A DNA stretch of 27,102 nucleotides from CAJXZP01 sp964195485 (GTDB lineage Bacteria; Bacteroidota; Bacteroidia; Flavobacteriales_G; Salibacteraceae), in contig CAXMPG010000134.1 in the NCBI GenBank assembly GCA_964195485.1, forward strand, positions 1 to 27,102, read 5' to 3'. How positions within the stretch are numbered: position 1 is the stretch's first letter; every line of letters starts with the position of its first letter. The notes beneath the pieces were generated by a model. The model saw only the letters and a list, made by a program, of their open reading frames with translations. It was not told where the DNA came from and ran no database searches. Shown here one piece after another: positions 1 to 8,008 of this stretch. Both the position numbers and the translations under genes were made by a program.

Positions 1-2
1 AA

Positions 3-1475
3 CTGCTGCGTGATGGGTATCATTGTGATGAGCATCATTTTAGCTATATGCCAACCTACACAGGTCCAGGGCAGGCATCTGTTTTTACTGGAACAACGCC
101 CAAAATACACGGCATTATTTCTAATGATTGGTACGATAAGAAAAAAGGCAAAACGGTTTATTGTGTCGAAGACGATTTAATAAAGTCGGTAGGAGGCGAT
201 TTCAAGAATGAGAATAGGTCGCCTAAAAATATGCTTGTAACGAGTTTGGGAGATCAAATAAAACTACAAACTTCCTATAAAGGTAAATCTATCGGGATTT
301 CAATTAAAGACCGAGGGGCTATTCTTCCGGCTGGTAAAATGGCTGATGGTGCGTACTGGTTTAAAGGTGGAAAAGAAGGTAAGTTTATTACATCTACCTA
401 TTACATGGAAGAACTTCCAAGTTGGGTTACCGCGTTTAATGACTTGAAGAAACCAGACGAGTACTTATCTCAAAACTGGGAAACCTTATTACCTATAGAA
501 GATTATACTGAATCTAACGCGGATAACAACCCGTATGAACAAGGGTTAGAATCAGATGCTGATCCCGTCTTTCCGTACGATTTAAATAGAATTAAAGATA
601 AAAAGGGATATAGCCTTATAAAATCAACTCCGTTTGGCAATGACCTTATAGCTGATTTCGCTGAAGCTGCCATTGAAGGAGAAAATTTAGGGCAAGATTC
701 TATTATGGATTGGCTAACCATAAGTTTTTCAAGTCCTGATTACATTGGACATAAATTCGGTCCACGTTCTATAGAAATTGAGGACACCTATTTAAGATTA
801 GATCAAACCATTGCCGAGCTCATTAATTACCTCGATAAAAACGTAGGAAAAGGAGATTATATTTTGTTTTTAACTGCTGATCATGGCGCAGCGGTTGTTC
901 CGCAAGAACTAATGGACAAAGGTGTTGAAGTAGGTTATTATAATGATTCCATCATATTAGATGCCGTAGAAACCGCAATTATCGCCCAGTTTGGAGTAAG
1001 CGGTTTGATTGAGGATTTTTCAAATTATCAGTTTTTCCTTAATAGAGAGATACTTAAGAAAAACAAATTGAACATGAATGAGGTTTGTAATACCATAGTG
1101 ACTTCAGCAATGAAACAACCCGGAGTGAAAAGCGGAATGACTCGAAGAGATTTAGAAAGTGCGCTATACGATGATAGAATCAAGAGTATTGTTCAAAAAG
1201 GATGGAACCATCAACGTTCGGGAGATGTAGCACTTATTATGCACCCAGGCTGGATGTCTGATTACTGGGAAGGAAAAGGTGGAACTACTCATGGTTCTCC
1301 TTGGGCGTATGACACACATGTTCCTTTATTATTTTATGGATACGGAATTGAGTCTGGCTTTACCACTAAAAAAACCAATGTAGAAGATATTGTTCCTACA
1401 GTAGCTGCAGTTATTGGAGTTCAACCCCCAATGGGTTGCACTGGGGTTGCCATTCATGATGTTTTGAAGAAATAA
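3..1475 (+). CDS. Alkaline phosphatase, PafA-like (5' truncated by window edge)
   Basis: The reading frame is open from base 3, so the start lies outside the window; the first internal ATG is at 48. Numbering from that ATG, the residues fit the PafA-type monoesterases of the alkaline phosphatase superfamily: nucleophile Thr5 (PTYTGPG), Asn26 (SNDW), the Lys87/Arg89 pair (IKDRG) that recognises phosphate in PafA, zinc ligands Asp231 and His235 (PDYIGH), Asp278 and His279 (TADHG), and His415 (TTHGSP). The spacing matches my memory of Elizabethkingia PafA with a constant offset of 74, so only about 60 N-terminal residues are missing, including the signal peptide and one Asp zinc ligand. Likely a periplasmic or exported phosphomonoesterase for phosphate scavenging. 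The Lys/Arg pair argues against the related phosphodiesterases. No terminator is visible after the stop. Confidence 0.88.
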   Translation: MLRDGYHCDEHHFSYMPTYTGPGQASVFTGTTPKIHGIISNDWYDKKKGKTVYCVEDDLIKSVGGDFKNENRSPKNMLVTSLGDQIKLQTSYKGKSIGISIKDRGAILPAGKMADGAYWFKGGKEGKFITSTYYMEELPSWVTAFNDLKKPDEYLSQNWETLLPIEDYTESNADNNPYEQGLESDADPVFPYDLNRIKDKKGYSLIKSTPFGNDLIADFAEAAIEGENLGQDSIMDWLTISFSSPDYIGHKFGPRSIEIEDTYLRLDQTIAELINYLDKNVGKGDYILFLTADHGAAVVPQELMDKGVEVGYYNDSIILDAVETAIIAQFGVSGLIEDFSNYQFFLNREILKKNKLNMNEVCNTIVTSAMKQPGVKSGMTRRDLESALYDDRIKSIVQKGWNHQRSGDVALIMHPGWMSDYWEGKGGTTHGSPWAYDTHVPLLFYGYGIESGFTTKKTNVEDIVPTVAAVIGVQPPMGCTGVAIHDVLKK

Positions 1476-1555
1476 ATTGCCGTTTGCATAGAAGAAACGT
1501 AAAATATTGCTTCTGTACCCATTGCAAATGCGCCAATCCGATTTTTTGATTTCAA

Positions 1556-2156
1556 TTAATGTAATTTATCCATTGCCCATTTTTTCGGGTTGTTGCGAAT
1601 GTAATTCCGGATGTTATCAAAGTGTTTTTGGTTTCGAATTATAGATTCATAATAGCGTGGTTGCCAAGCCCAATCTGGGTGTAGATGTTTCGATATTTTA
1701 GGCCCCCCAATTTTATAGCCCCGTATTATAGAGGCCAAGTTTTTTGATTGTGGCCCAAATTTGTTGGTTTCCCATTTTTTTGTTGGTGATGATGATGCAT
1801 AATGCAGAGACACAAAATCTGGCGTCTGAACACCAGTATTTTGTGCCTGTATCCCAATATAGGCATCATCACAATCCCCATTTTTATTTATTGAAATTAT
1901 CCCATGCATATGGTTTGGCATAATCACAAATTCGTCTAATTGCACGAATGGAAAGTGTTCTGGAATTTCAAGCCAGCATTCATGAGCGGCTATTCCTATT
2001 TTTGATAATTCCATTTTTTTCACCTACTACGTTTCCAAAGAAATGGCGCATGTTTTTGGTGCATATGGTAATGAAATAGAAGGCATTGGAGCCATAATCC
2101 CAAGTTTGTAATCTAGCTGAAGGAATTCTGTATTTGTTTTGATATAGGTCAGTCAT
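1556..2156 (-). pseudogene. IS200-like/REP-associated tyrosine transposase, frameshifted
   Basis: Two overlapping frames together make one Y1_Tnp-type transposase. The N-terminal part starts at ATG 2154-2156 (MTDLYQNKYRIPSARLQ...YFITICTKN, typical of this family) and runs into a TGA at 1980-1982. The C-terminal part lies in the next frame (about 1556-2023) and carries the HUH motif in MPNHMHGI and the catalytic Tyr region YIRNNPKKW. The frames would join at a run of seven A on the minus strand (2014-2020); with six A the protein reads continuously as VVGEKMELSKIG. A -1 ribosomal shift would not restore the frame; a +1 shift or loss of one A would. Hence probably a decaying gene, a slippage site or a sequencing error. 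The C-terminal frame has a GTG at 2021-2023 but lacks the N-terminal third of the domain. Confidence 0.85.
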
Positions 2157-2556
2157 AAGAAAGGTTGTATTGAGTTATTACCTTGTAAAGATAATAAATA
2201 GAATGAGTTATGAGAAATTTGGAATTCGCGTTAAGGATTGAAACGGTAGCTTTTTGAAAGCGGTTTTTTGTAGCGGAACATTTTTAAAAGAGCGCTCAAG
2301 CTCCTTTTAAAATTAGTGACGGTTAAAACCGATGAAAAAACTTTAGTGAAAAGCCTGTGTAAACGCCCTGAAAATTTGAATCAGAAGTAATAAAAAAGAG
2401 CAAAAATTATTTGTGTGTCAAATCACACACTCAAACCTGATATAAGTCCTTTCTAACCACATATTTCTGTCATCTTTTAGACATGGTGTAGTTTTTACAT
2501 TTACGTTCCCGTAGCAGAGGCTATGGCAATATTTTGATTGATATAAATTTATTGAT
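2157..2556. other. 400-bp gene-free stretch, REP-like part plus PFOR leader
   Basis: No coding frame is convincing here. The left part (about 2227-2370) holds the hairpin-rich element listed separately. The right part is AT-rich and must contain the promoter of the PFOR gene. A partial match to the Bacteroidota -7 box, TATTTTG, lies near 2530, one base short of the TAnnTTTG consensus, so no promoter is called. Confidence 0.5.
2227..2370. repeat. Candidate REP-like structured non-coding element
   Basis: Next to the transposase gene lies a stretch with several short inverted repeats: GCTTT-TTG-AAAGC at 2249-2261; TTTTAAAAGAGC at 2282-2293 pairing with GCTCCTTTTAAAA at 2300-2312 (one bulge); and CGGTT-AA-AACCG at 2320-2331. 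Its start (GGATTGAAACGG) and end (AGTGAAAAGCCTG) resemble, from memory, dispersed repeats of flavobacterial genomes. There is only one copy in this window, so repetitiveness cannot be shown here. REP-associated transposases are commonly found beside such elements, which supports the reading. Confidence 0.45.
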
Positions 2557-5500
2557 ATGAGTAAGAACAATAAAAGCCAAGTTAAATTTCCTGGAAAGCG
2601 GTTAACAACCAATGGTAACTTGTTGGTGAGTGCGGTAGAAGCATTGATTTCTGAAGCAGGAGTTTTTTATCCAATTACACCCTCGACAGAGATGGGGGAG
2701 AATTTTCAAAAGATATGGGCTGAAGGTAAATTGAATGCTTTTGGTGAGTCGTTAATGGCCATTGAGACAGAAGGTGAGCATGCATCGCAAGGTGGAGCTA
2801 TTGCCATGTCGGTTACCGGTAAACGAACGGTAAATTTCACATCTGGTCAAGGTGTGGTTTACGGGTTAGAACAATATTATCATGCACCGGGTAAGTTGAG
2901 TACTATGGTGCTTCAAGTGGGGGCAAGAGCATTAACAAAGCATGCATTAAACGTGCATTGTGGTCATGATGATGTGTATGCTACATTAGATACCGGTTGG
3001 AGTGTTTTATTTGCAAAAGATGCGCAACAAGCAGCCGATCAGGCATTAATTTTAAGAAGAGTTACAGAGTTGAGTTTAAATCCGGGATTGAATGCCCAGG
3101 ATGGTTTCTTAACCACCCACTTAGAGCGTACTTTCTTAATGCCAGAGGCACAGTTGGTTCGTGAATACCTAGGAGCACCTAACGATAGTATAGATTGTCC
3201 TACGGAGGCGCAGAAAATACTTTTTGGTCCTACACGTAGAAGAGTTCCTAAAACAATTGATTTGGAGAATCCTATTTTATTAGGTCCTGTGCAAAATCAG
3301 GAGCACTATATGAATGGTATTGCGGCACGTAGAAACAATTTTTCGGAAGACATTTTAGGTTTCTTTGAAGAAGCTTACGAAGATTACGGAAAGCTTACTG
3401 GACGTAACTACGGATTGATTTCTGAGTACAACATGGAAGATGCTGAAACTGTTTTTGTAGCACTTGGTAGTGCGGCTGAAAACGCGGAAGCCGTTAGTGA
3501 TTATTTATTAAAAGAACGGGGTACTAAAGTTGGTGTGATACATGTAAATGTAATTCGCCCATTCCCAGAAGCAGCAATTATTGAAGCCTTAAGAGGTCGT
3601 AAAACGGTTATTATACTGGAACGTACCGATGAGCAATTATCAGGTGACAATCCTTTAACAAGAGATATTAAAGTAGCGTTAAGCAAAGCAGAAGAAAACT
3701 TCTATGTGAATGCACATCGCCATTTACCTAAAATTGAACCTAACACTGAAAAACCAAGAATCCTTTCTGGTGTTTACGGATTAGGTTCGCGTGATTTCCG
3801 TCCGGAACACGTAATTGGTGCTTACGATTATGCTATTGGTAATCTTGCACGTCAAGATGGCGAAATGGCAGCTAATGGAGAGTCTCACTTCTACTTAGGA
3901 ATTGATCATCCGTATGCGGTTGTTTCCAAAGAAATGCCTTCTGGTTTACCCGATCATTCCATTGCCGTTCGTTTCCATTCTGTTGGGGGTTGGGGTATGA
4001 TTACCACCGGTAAAAACTTAGGTATGATCTTGGGTGAATTTTCCGGGTATATTGCTAACCGTGATGGTTTAGTAAACGAAGATGGTTCTAAAAGAGAAGT
4101 AGTACATATTAGTGCGAATCCTAAATACGGTTCAGAGAAAAAAGGTGCACCAACCAATTATTTTATGGTGGCTGCTCCAGAACGTATTAAGGTGAATTGT
4201 GATTTACGCCACGTAGACACGGTGCTATGTTGTGATCCTAAAGCCTTCTTACATACCAATCCATTAGATGGAATTCGTGAAGGAGGTTCTTTTGTATGGG
4301 AATCTAACGAACATGACGGAAAAGGTGCATGGGAACGTATTCCGCGTAAATACCGTCAAGAAATTATTGATAAAAATATTCGAGTATACGTATTGAACGG
4401 CTTTGACATTGCTAAAGAAGCAACCGATAGAGAAGAGCTTCAAACGCGTATGCAGGGGAACTCCTTCTTAGGGGCTTTCTTTAAAGTGTCTCCGTTCTTA
4501 CAAGATTGGAGTATTCCGAAAGATGAATTTGAAAAAGTAGTACGCGCACAATATGTGGCTAAGTTTGGTCGCTTTGGTGATGCGGTGGTAGATTCAAATA
4601 TGAAAGTAATGACCGAAGGGTTTGAACGCATATTTGAAGTAGAATATGGAGAAGTAAGTGCACCTGATAATTCAAGTTTTTTAGGCGCAGTGATTACGCC
4701 ATGTGAAACAGAATTATTCACTTCACCAGCTAATGATGATGATAAAGCGCCTTTATTTAGTATGGAGAACTTTGATAAAGAGTTCAAAGCAGGTTTAGGA
4801 TATGATCAACCATCAACGGCACTTGCATCTGTAGGTATGACCGCATCGGGTTCTGGTTCAAAAGCATCAAAATATACCGCAAGACGTGAAGTACCTGTCT
4901 TCATTGAAGAAAACTGTACCCAATGTATGGAGTGTGTAGTGGCTTGTCCGGATACGGCTTTGCCTAATACCGCCCAAGATATTGGAACTATTCTACGAAC
5001 CACAGTTCGTAATTATGTATCCAATGAGGTTGCTAAAAAAGAGCTTCTTGCTAAGATACCAGAAATTGATGCTGCCGTACGTGCAGAGATGTTGGTTTTA
5101 GCTAAAGTTAAAGGTGACGGTACGCGATTTAATGAAATCGTTAAAGCGAAAATTATTGAGTTAGGAATTTTGGAAGAAGGAAGTCCAGCGTATACAGAAA
5201 TGTTTGCCATACTGGAAAAACTTCCAATAGCATTCCATAAAGCGAAAGCTATTTTTAGTGGTAAAGACAAAAAACAGCCAGGTGAAGGTGGGGTGTTCTC
5301 CATTTTTGTAAGTGACTTATGTAAAGGTTGTGGCGCCTGTGTAACCGCTTGTGGTGCCAAAGGCGCATTAGAAATGGTAAACGAAACGGAAGACATTCAT
5401 ACCGATTACCATTCTGCTATTAACTTCATGAATTTATTGGGCGATACACGTAAGAAATATCTTGGTTTATACGACCCTGAAAATCCAGAAGAATCTAAAA

Positions 5501-7206
5501 ATGCCGCATTGAAAAACCATATGATGCAACGCTCAAAATACGAAGCGTTACAATCAGGTGATGGTGCTTGTGCAGGTTGTGGGGAGAAATCAGTACTTCA
5601 TTCTGTATCTTCTTTAACAGAAGCAATGATGCGTCCGCTAATGCATCGTAAAGCAGATCGTTTTAGAAAAAAAGCAGGTGCCTTAGAGAAACATGGCTTG
5701 ACTATTCTTAATGAATTGAAAGCAAGAGATGAGACTTCTTACCAGGTATTTAGACGTACATTCTTGCATATGATTATGGATATTGGGGCAGAAACAGCCA
5801 AAGAAACTGATGCTAGAATTGACCGTGAATATAAGGGTTCTGATAAAGACATGATTGAAGGTTTAGTAGCGGTGTTACGCCAAGAAGCCTATAACTTAAA
5901 AGAGCTTAGAGCCATTGAAGGCTTAATGCCTAACGGAATGGCTGCAATGGCTATGACGGCATCTACGGGATGTAATACGGTATATAGTTCTACTCCTCCA
6001 AACAATCCACATCCATACCCATGGATGAACTCCTTGTTCCAAGATGGCGCAACTATTGGTTGGCTAGTAGGCGAAAGTTTTATTTATGACCACTCTCGTA
6101 GAAGTGTAATTCCAGAGCGTTTTACCGATATGTTGATTACCGGATTTGATAACGGATTTACAGAAGATGATTATTTCATGTTCACGCATTTCAGTGATAT
6201 GAATATGACCGATTTAGAGGTGATAGAATTACCTAAAGTTTGGGCAATTGGTGGTGATGGCGCAATGGGCGATATCGGTTACCAAAATGTATCTAAAGTA
6301 ATCATGCAAAACCGTCCGAATATTAAAATCATGTTGCTTGATACGCAAGTGTATTCTAATACTGGAGGTCAAAATTCTGAATCATCTGCGATGTTAGGTG
6401 GATTTGATATGAACCAATTTGGTGATGCTACGCAAGGAAAACAAACCGAGCGTAAATCTGTTGCTGAATCATTTATGTCGGGTCATGGTTCTGCGTTTAT
6501 TGCGCAAGTATCTATGGCAAATTCGGCAACTTTGTTTAGAGCAATCTTAGATGGTTTATTCTATAGAGGAACTGCTTTCTACCAGAGTTATACTGCGTGT
6601 ATGCCAGAACATGGGGTAGCGGATTATGCTGCGGAAGTTCAAGCGTTACGAATTAGAGATTCTCGTGGAATGCCAGAATTTGTAATGAATCCAATGAATG
6701 GAGAGACTTATTTTGATGCATTAGACATTAAAACAAATCAACATTCCACTAAAGATTGGGCGGTTAAAATGGCTCCGGTTACTAGAAAAAAATATATCAT
6801 GACTTCTGCACACTGGGCTTTTAGCGAAGCACGTTTCCGTTTACACTTCAAAAAAGTGAAAGAAGAGAAAGTAGAAGGAATGGTAGAATTGCAAGAGGTA
6901 CTGGATAAAGTGATTATGAATGACGTAATTCACAGAAACCATACCGATGAAAATCACCGTTCATTTATTCCTGATTTCAAAGTGTATACTATTGATTATG
7001 ATACCAACGGAAATCCGGTATATTACTTATTATCTAGACAATTAGTCATCTTCAACGTAGAGCGTAGAAAAGCATGGAGAATGCTTCAATCACGCGCAGG
7101 TATTGTAGGAGAAGACTATCTAGCTCAAAAAGCATTGCTCCACAGAATGGATCATGAAGACATGAGTTACGAAGAAGCAAAAGCTGCAGCAGTAGTAGCA
7201 GTTTAA
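2557..7206 (+). CDS. nifJ: Pyruvate:ferredoxin (flavodoxin) oxidoreductase, extra-long form
   Basis: Single-chain PFOR, which oxidatively decarboxylates pyruvate to acetyl-CoA and CO2 with transfer of electrons to ferredoxin or flavodoxin, in the cytoplasm. Domains in order: pyrimidine-binding alpha part with YPITPSTEMGE near residues 38-48 and the ARALTKHAL segment; a transketolase C-like domain (about 265-430); the gamma domain (about 455-700, RFHSVGGWGM); a two-cluster ferredoxin domain with Cys787, 790, 793, 797 and Cys922, 925, 928, 932; then the TPP-binding beta part with Cys1005, Cys1008 and Cys1348 as likely ligands of the proximal cluster and the TPP motif Gly1233-Asp-Gly ending in DTQVYSNTGGQ. 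All catalytic features look intact. At 1549 residues it is about 300 longer than typical enzymes (roughly 1170-1230); the extra sequence sits between the two ferredoxin motifs and between Cys1008 and the ATGC-like segment near residue 1134. It appears monocistronic, with a terminator right after the stop. Confidence 0.95.
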   Translation: MSKNNKSQVKFPGKRLTTNGNLLVSAVEALISEAGVFYPITPSTEMGENFQKIWAEGKLNAFGESLMAIETEGEHASQGGAIAMSVTGKRTVNFTSGQGVVYGLEQYYHAPGKLSTMVLQVGARALTKHALNVHCGHDDVYATLDTGWSVLFAKDAQQAADQALILRRVTELSLNPGLNAQDGFLTTHLERTFLMPEAQLVREYLGAPNDSIDCPTEAQKILFGPTRRRVPKTIDLENPILLGPVQNQEHYMNGIAARRNNFSEDILGFFEEAYEDYGKLTGRNYGLISEYNMEDAETVFVALGSAAENAEAVSDYLLKERGTKVGVIHVNVIRPFPEAAIIEALRGRKTVIILERTDEQLSGDNPLTRDIKVALSKAEENFYVNAHRHLPKIEPNTEKPRILSGVYGLGSRDFRPEHVIGAYDYAIGNLARQDGEMAANGESHFYLGIDHPYAVVSKEMPSGLPDHSIAVRFHSVGGWGMITTGKNLGMILGEFSGYIANRDGLVNEDGSKREVVHISANPKYGSEKKGAPTNYFMVAAPERIKVNCDLRHVDTVLCCDPKAFLHTNPLDGIREGGSFVWESNEHDGKGAWERIPRKYRQEIIDKNIRVYVLNGFDIAKEATDREELQTRMQGNSFLGAFFKVSPFLQDWSIPKDEFEKVVRAQYVAKFGRFGDAVVDSNMKVMTEGFERIFEVEYGEVSAPDNSSFLGAVITPCETELFTSPANDDDKAPLFSMENFDKEFKAGLGYDQPSTALASVGMTASGSGSKASKYTARREVPVFIEENCTQCMECVVACPDTALPNTAQDIGTILRTTVRNYVSNEVAKKELLAKIPEIDAAVRAEMLVLAKVKGDGTRFNEIVKAKIIELGILEEGSPAYTEMFAILEKLPIAFHKAKAIFSGKDKKQPGEGGVFSIFVSDLCKGCGACVTACGAKGALEMVNETEDIHTDYHSAINFMNLLGDTRKKYLGLYDPENPEESKNAALKNHMMQRSKYEALQSGDGACAGCGEKSVLHSVSSLTEAMMRPLMHRKADRFRKKAGALEKHGLTILNELKARDETSYQVFRRTFLHMIMDIGAETAKETDARIDREYKGSDKDMIEGLVAVLRQEAYNLKELRAIEGLMPNGMAAMAMTASTGCNTVYSSTPPNNPHPYPWMNSLFQDGATIGWLVGESFIYDHSRRSVIPERFTDMLITGFDNGFTEDDYFMFTHFSDMNMTDLEVIELPKVWAIGGDGAMGDIGYQNVSKVIMQNRPNIKIMLLDTQVYSNTGGQNSESSAMLGGFDMNQFGDATQGKQTERKSVAESFMSGHGSAFIAQVSMANSATLFRAILDGLFYRGTAFYQSYTACMPEHGVADYAAEVQALRIRDSRGMPEFVMNPMNGETYFDALDIKTNQHSTKDWAVKMAPVTRKKYIMTSAHWAFSEARFRLHFKKVKEEKVEGMVELQEVLDKVIMNDVIHRNHTDENHRSFIPDFKVYTIDYDTNGNPVYYLLSRQLVIFNVERRKAWRMLQSRAGIVGEDYLAQKALLHRMDHEDMSYEEAKAAAVVAV

Positions 7207-7214
7207 TATATAAT

Positions 7215-7253
7215 GAGCCATTATCTCTTGTTTGGGATGATGGCTCTTTTTTT
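7215..7253 (+). terminator. Intrinsic terminator after PFOR
   Basis: GAGCCATTATC (7215-7225) pairs with GATGATGGCTC (7236-7246) with one mismatch position and is followed by seven T (7247-7253). It starts 9 nt after the PFOR stop codon and separates that gene from the next one. Confidence 0.9.
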
Positions 7254-7302
7254 AATTCTCAGTTGATAAAGACTTAGGTCTCTCAACTTCCAAATACACA
7301 AT

Positions 7303-7671
7303 ATGGATCACGCATACGAAAACTATTTAAACGAAGCAAACCTCTTACTTAACAGAGCAGCAGAGGAACTTAATAAACCCTATGAAGATGTGATGACCTT
7401 AGCGGTATGTCAAGGCACTAAAATGGCCATTGATAATTACTTTAAAGCCTATCTCACCAAGCATCAAATTGAAGATGTAGAAAAAGGCGATTTAATATCA
7501 CGCTACGAAAAATGCATCGCGTTTAAACCTGATTTTGCAAAAATTGACCTAACATCGTTTGAGTGTATTAACGATGAAAAATGTTCTATGACGGATTATT
7601 GTATGACAATCAGTAAAGTCTCAGAATGTGTTAAAGTCGGAGAGGGTTTACGGACATTGATTTATAGTTAG
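7303..7671 (+). CDS. Small Cys-rich helical protein, HEPN-like, function unknown
   Basis: 122 residues predicted to be almost all helical. The pattern (AAEELNKPYEDVMTLAVCQGTKMAIDNYFKAYLTKHQIE) resembles the two-helix core of HEPN-fold proteins, in which a small-residue helix leads into an 'A.d.y.KAyL' segment. The Rx4-6H catalytic motif of HEPN ribonucleases is absent, so nuclease activity is not suggested. Six cysteines occur, three of them in a CX5CX5C arrangement near residues 87-99, which is high for a cytoplasmic protein and might indicate metal binding; that is inference. No signal peptide or membrane segment. It starts at ATG 7303, separated from PFOR by a terminator and about 50 nt, so it probably has its own promoter. 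I do not recognise a named family with certainty. Confidence 0.7.
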   Translation: MDHAYENYLNEANLLLNRAAEELNKPYEDVMTLAVCQGTKMAIDNYFKAYLTKHQIEDVEKGDLISRYEKCIAFKPDFAKIDLTSFECINDEKCSMTDYCMTISKVSECVKVGEGLRTLIYS

Positions 7672-8008
7672 GATAACACTTAGCTAGCTTGCCTTGGTCT
7701 AGCCTTTAACCTTTCCACTTTAATTATATTAAATGTCATTTTACGCCTACCGTAAAGTCATGATAAAGTAGTGTGTAAACACCTGATTCAAATCAATATA
7801 GTTGTCCCTTAAATGCGCTAATTTCACGTGGTAATTAGAGTCATTAATAAGTTAATGCAATCGAGGTTATGTGCTATTTAATAAAATAAACGGTCCATCA
7901 TAGGAAACTCCATTCCTGACAGGTTACTTCTTTCCAGTTTTTTGAAACTGGATTGCGGGTAGTTTAGCTTAGTATCCATAATAAACAAAACAACTTAAAT
8001 TTATAGTT
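7672..8008. other. 337-bp gene-free stretch with two perfect hairpins
   Basis: No credible ORF on either strand. Two perfect inverted repeats stand out: TTTACG-CCTAC-CGTAAA (7740-7756) and TCCAGTTT-TTTG-AAACTGGA (7933-7952). Neither is followed by a T-tract, so they do not look like standard terminators. The second lies about 57 nt upstream of the LamG-protein start and would fall in or near its leader. A weaker GCTAG/CTAGC pair with an 11-nt spacer follows the upstream stop codon. Confidence 0.5.

Noticed and set aside
2014..2020. A7 run as a classical -1 programmed frameshift signal
   Set aside because: The C-terminal frame is reached by a +1 shift or loss of one A, not by -1.
2350..2380. 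Similarity between GTGTAAAC.CC(C)TGA near 2350-2380 and near 7770-7785
   Set aside because: Only a short match; too weak to call a second repeat copy.
4440..5396. Long minus-strand frames inside the PFOR gene
   Set aside because: They lie antisense to a clear protein with intact motifs and show no domain features.
7303..7671. HEPN ribonuclease toxin with partner
   Set aside because: No RxxxxH motif and no antitoxin-like gene next to it.
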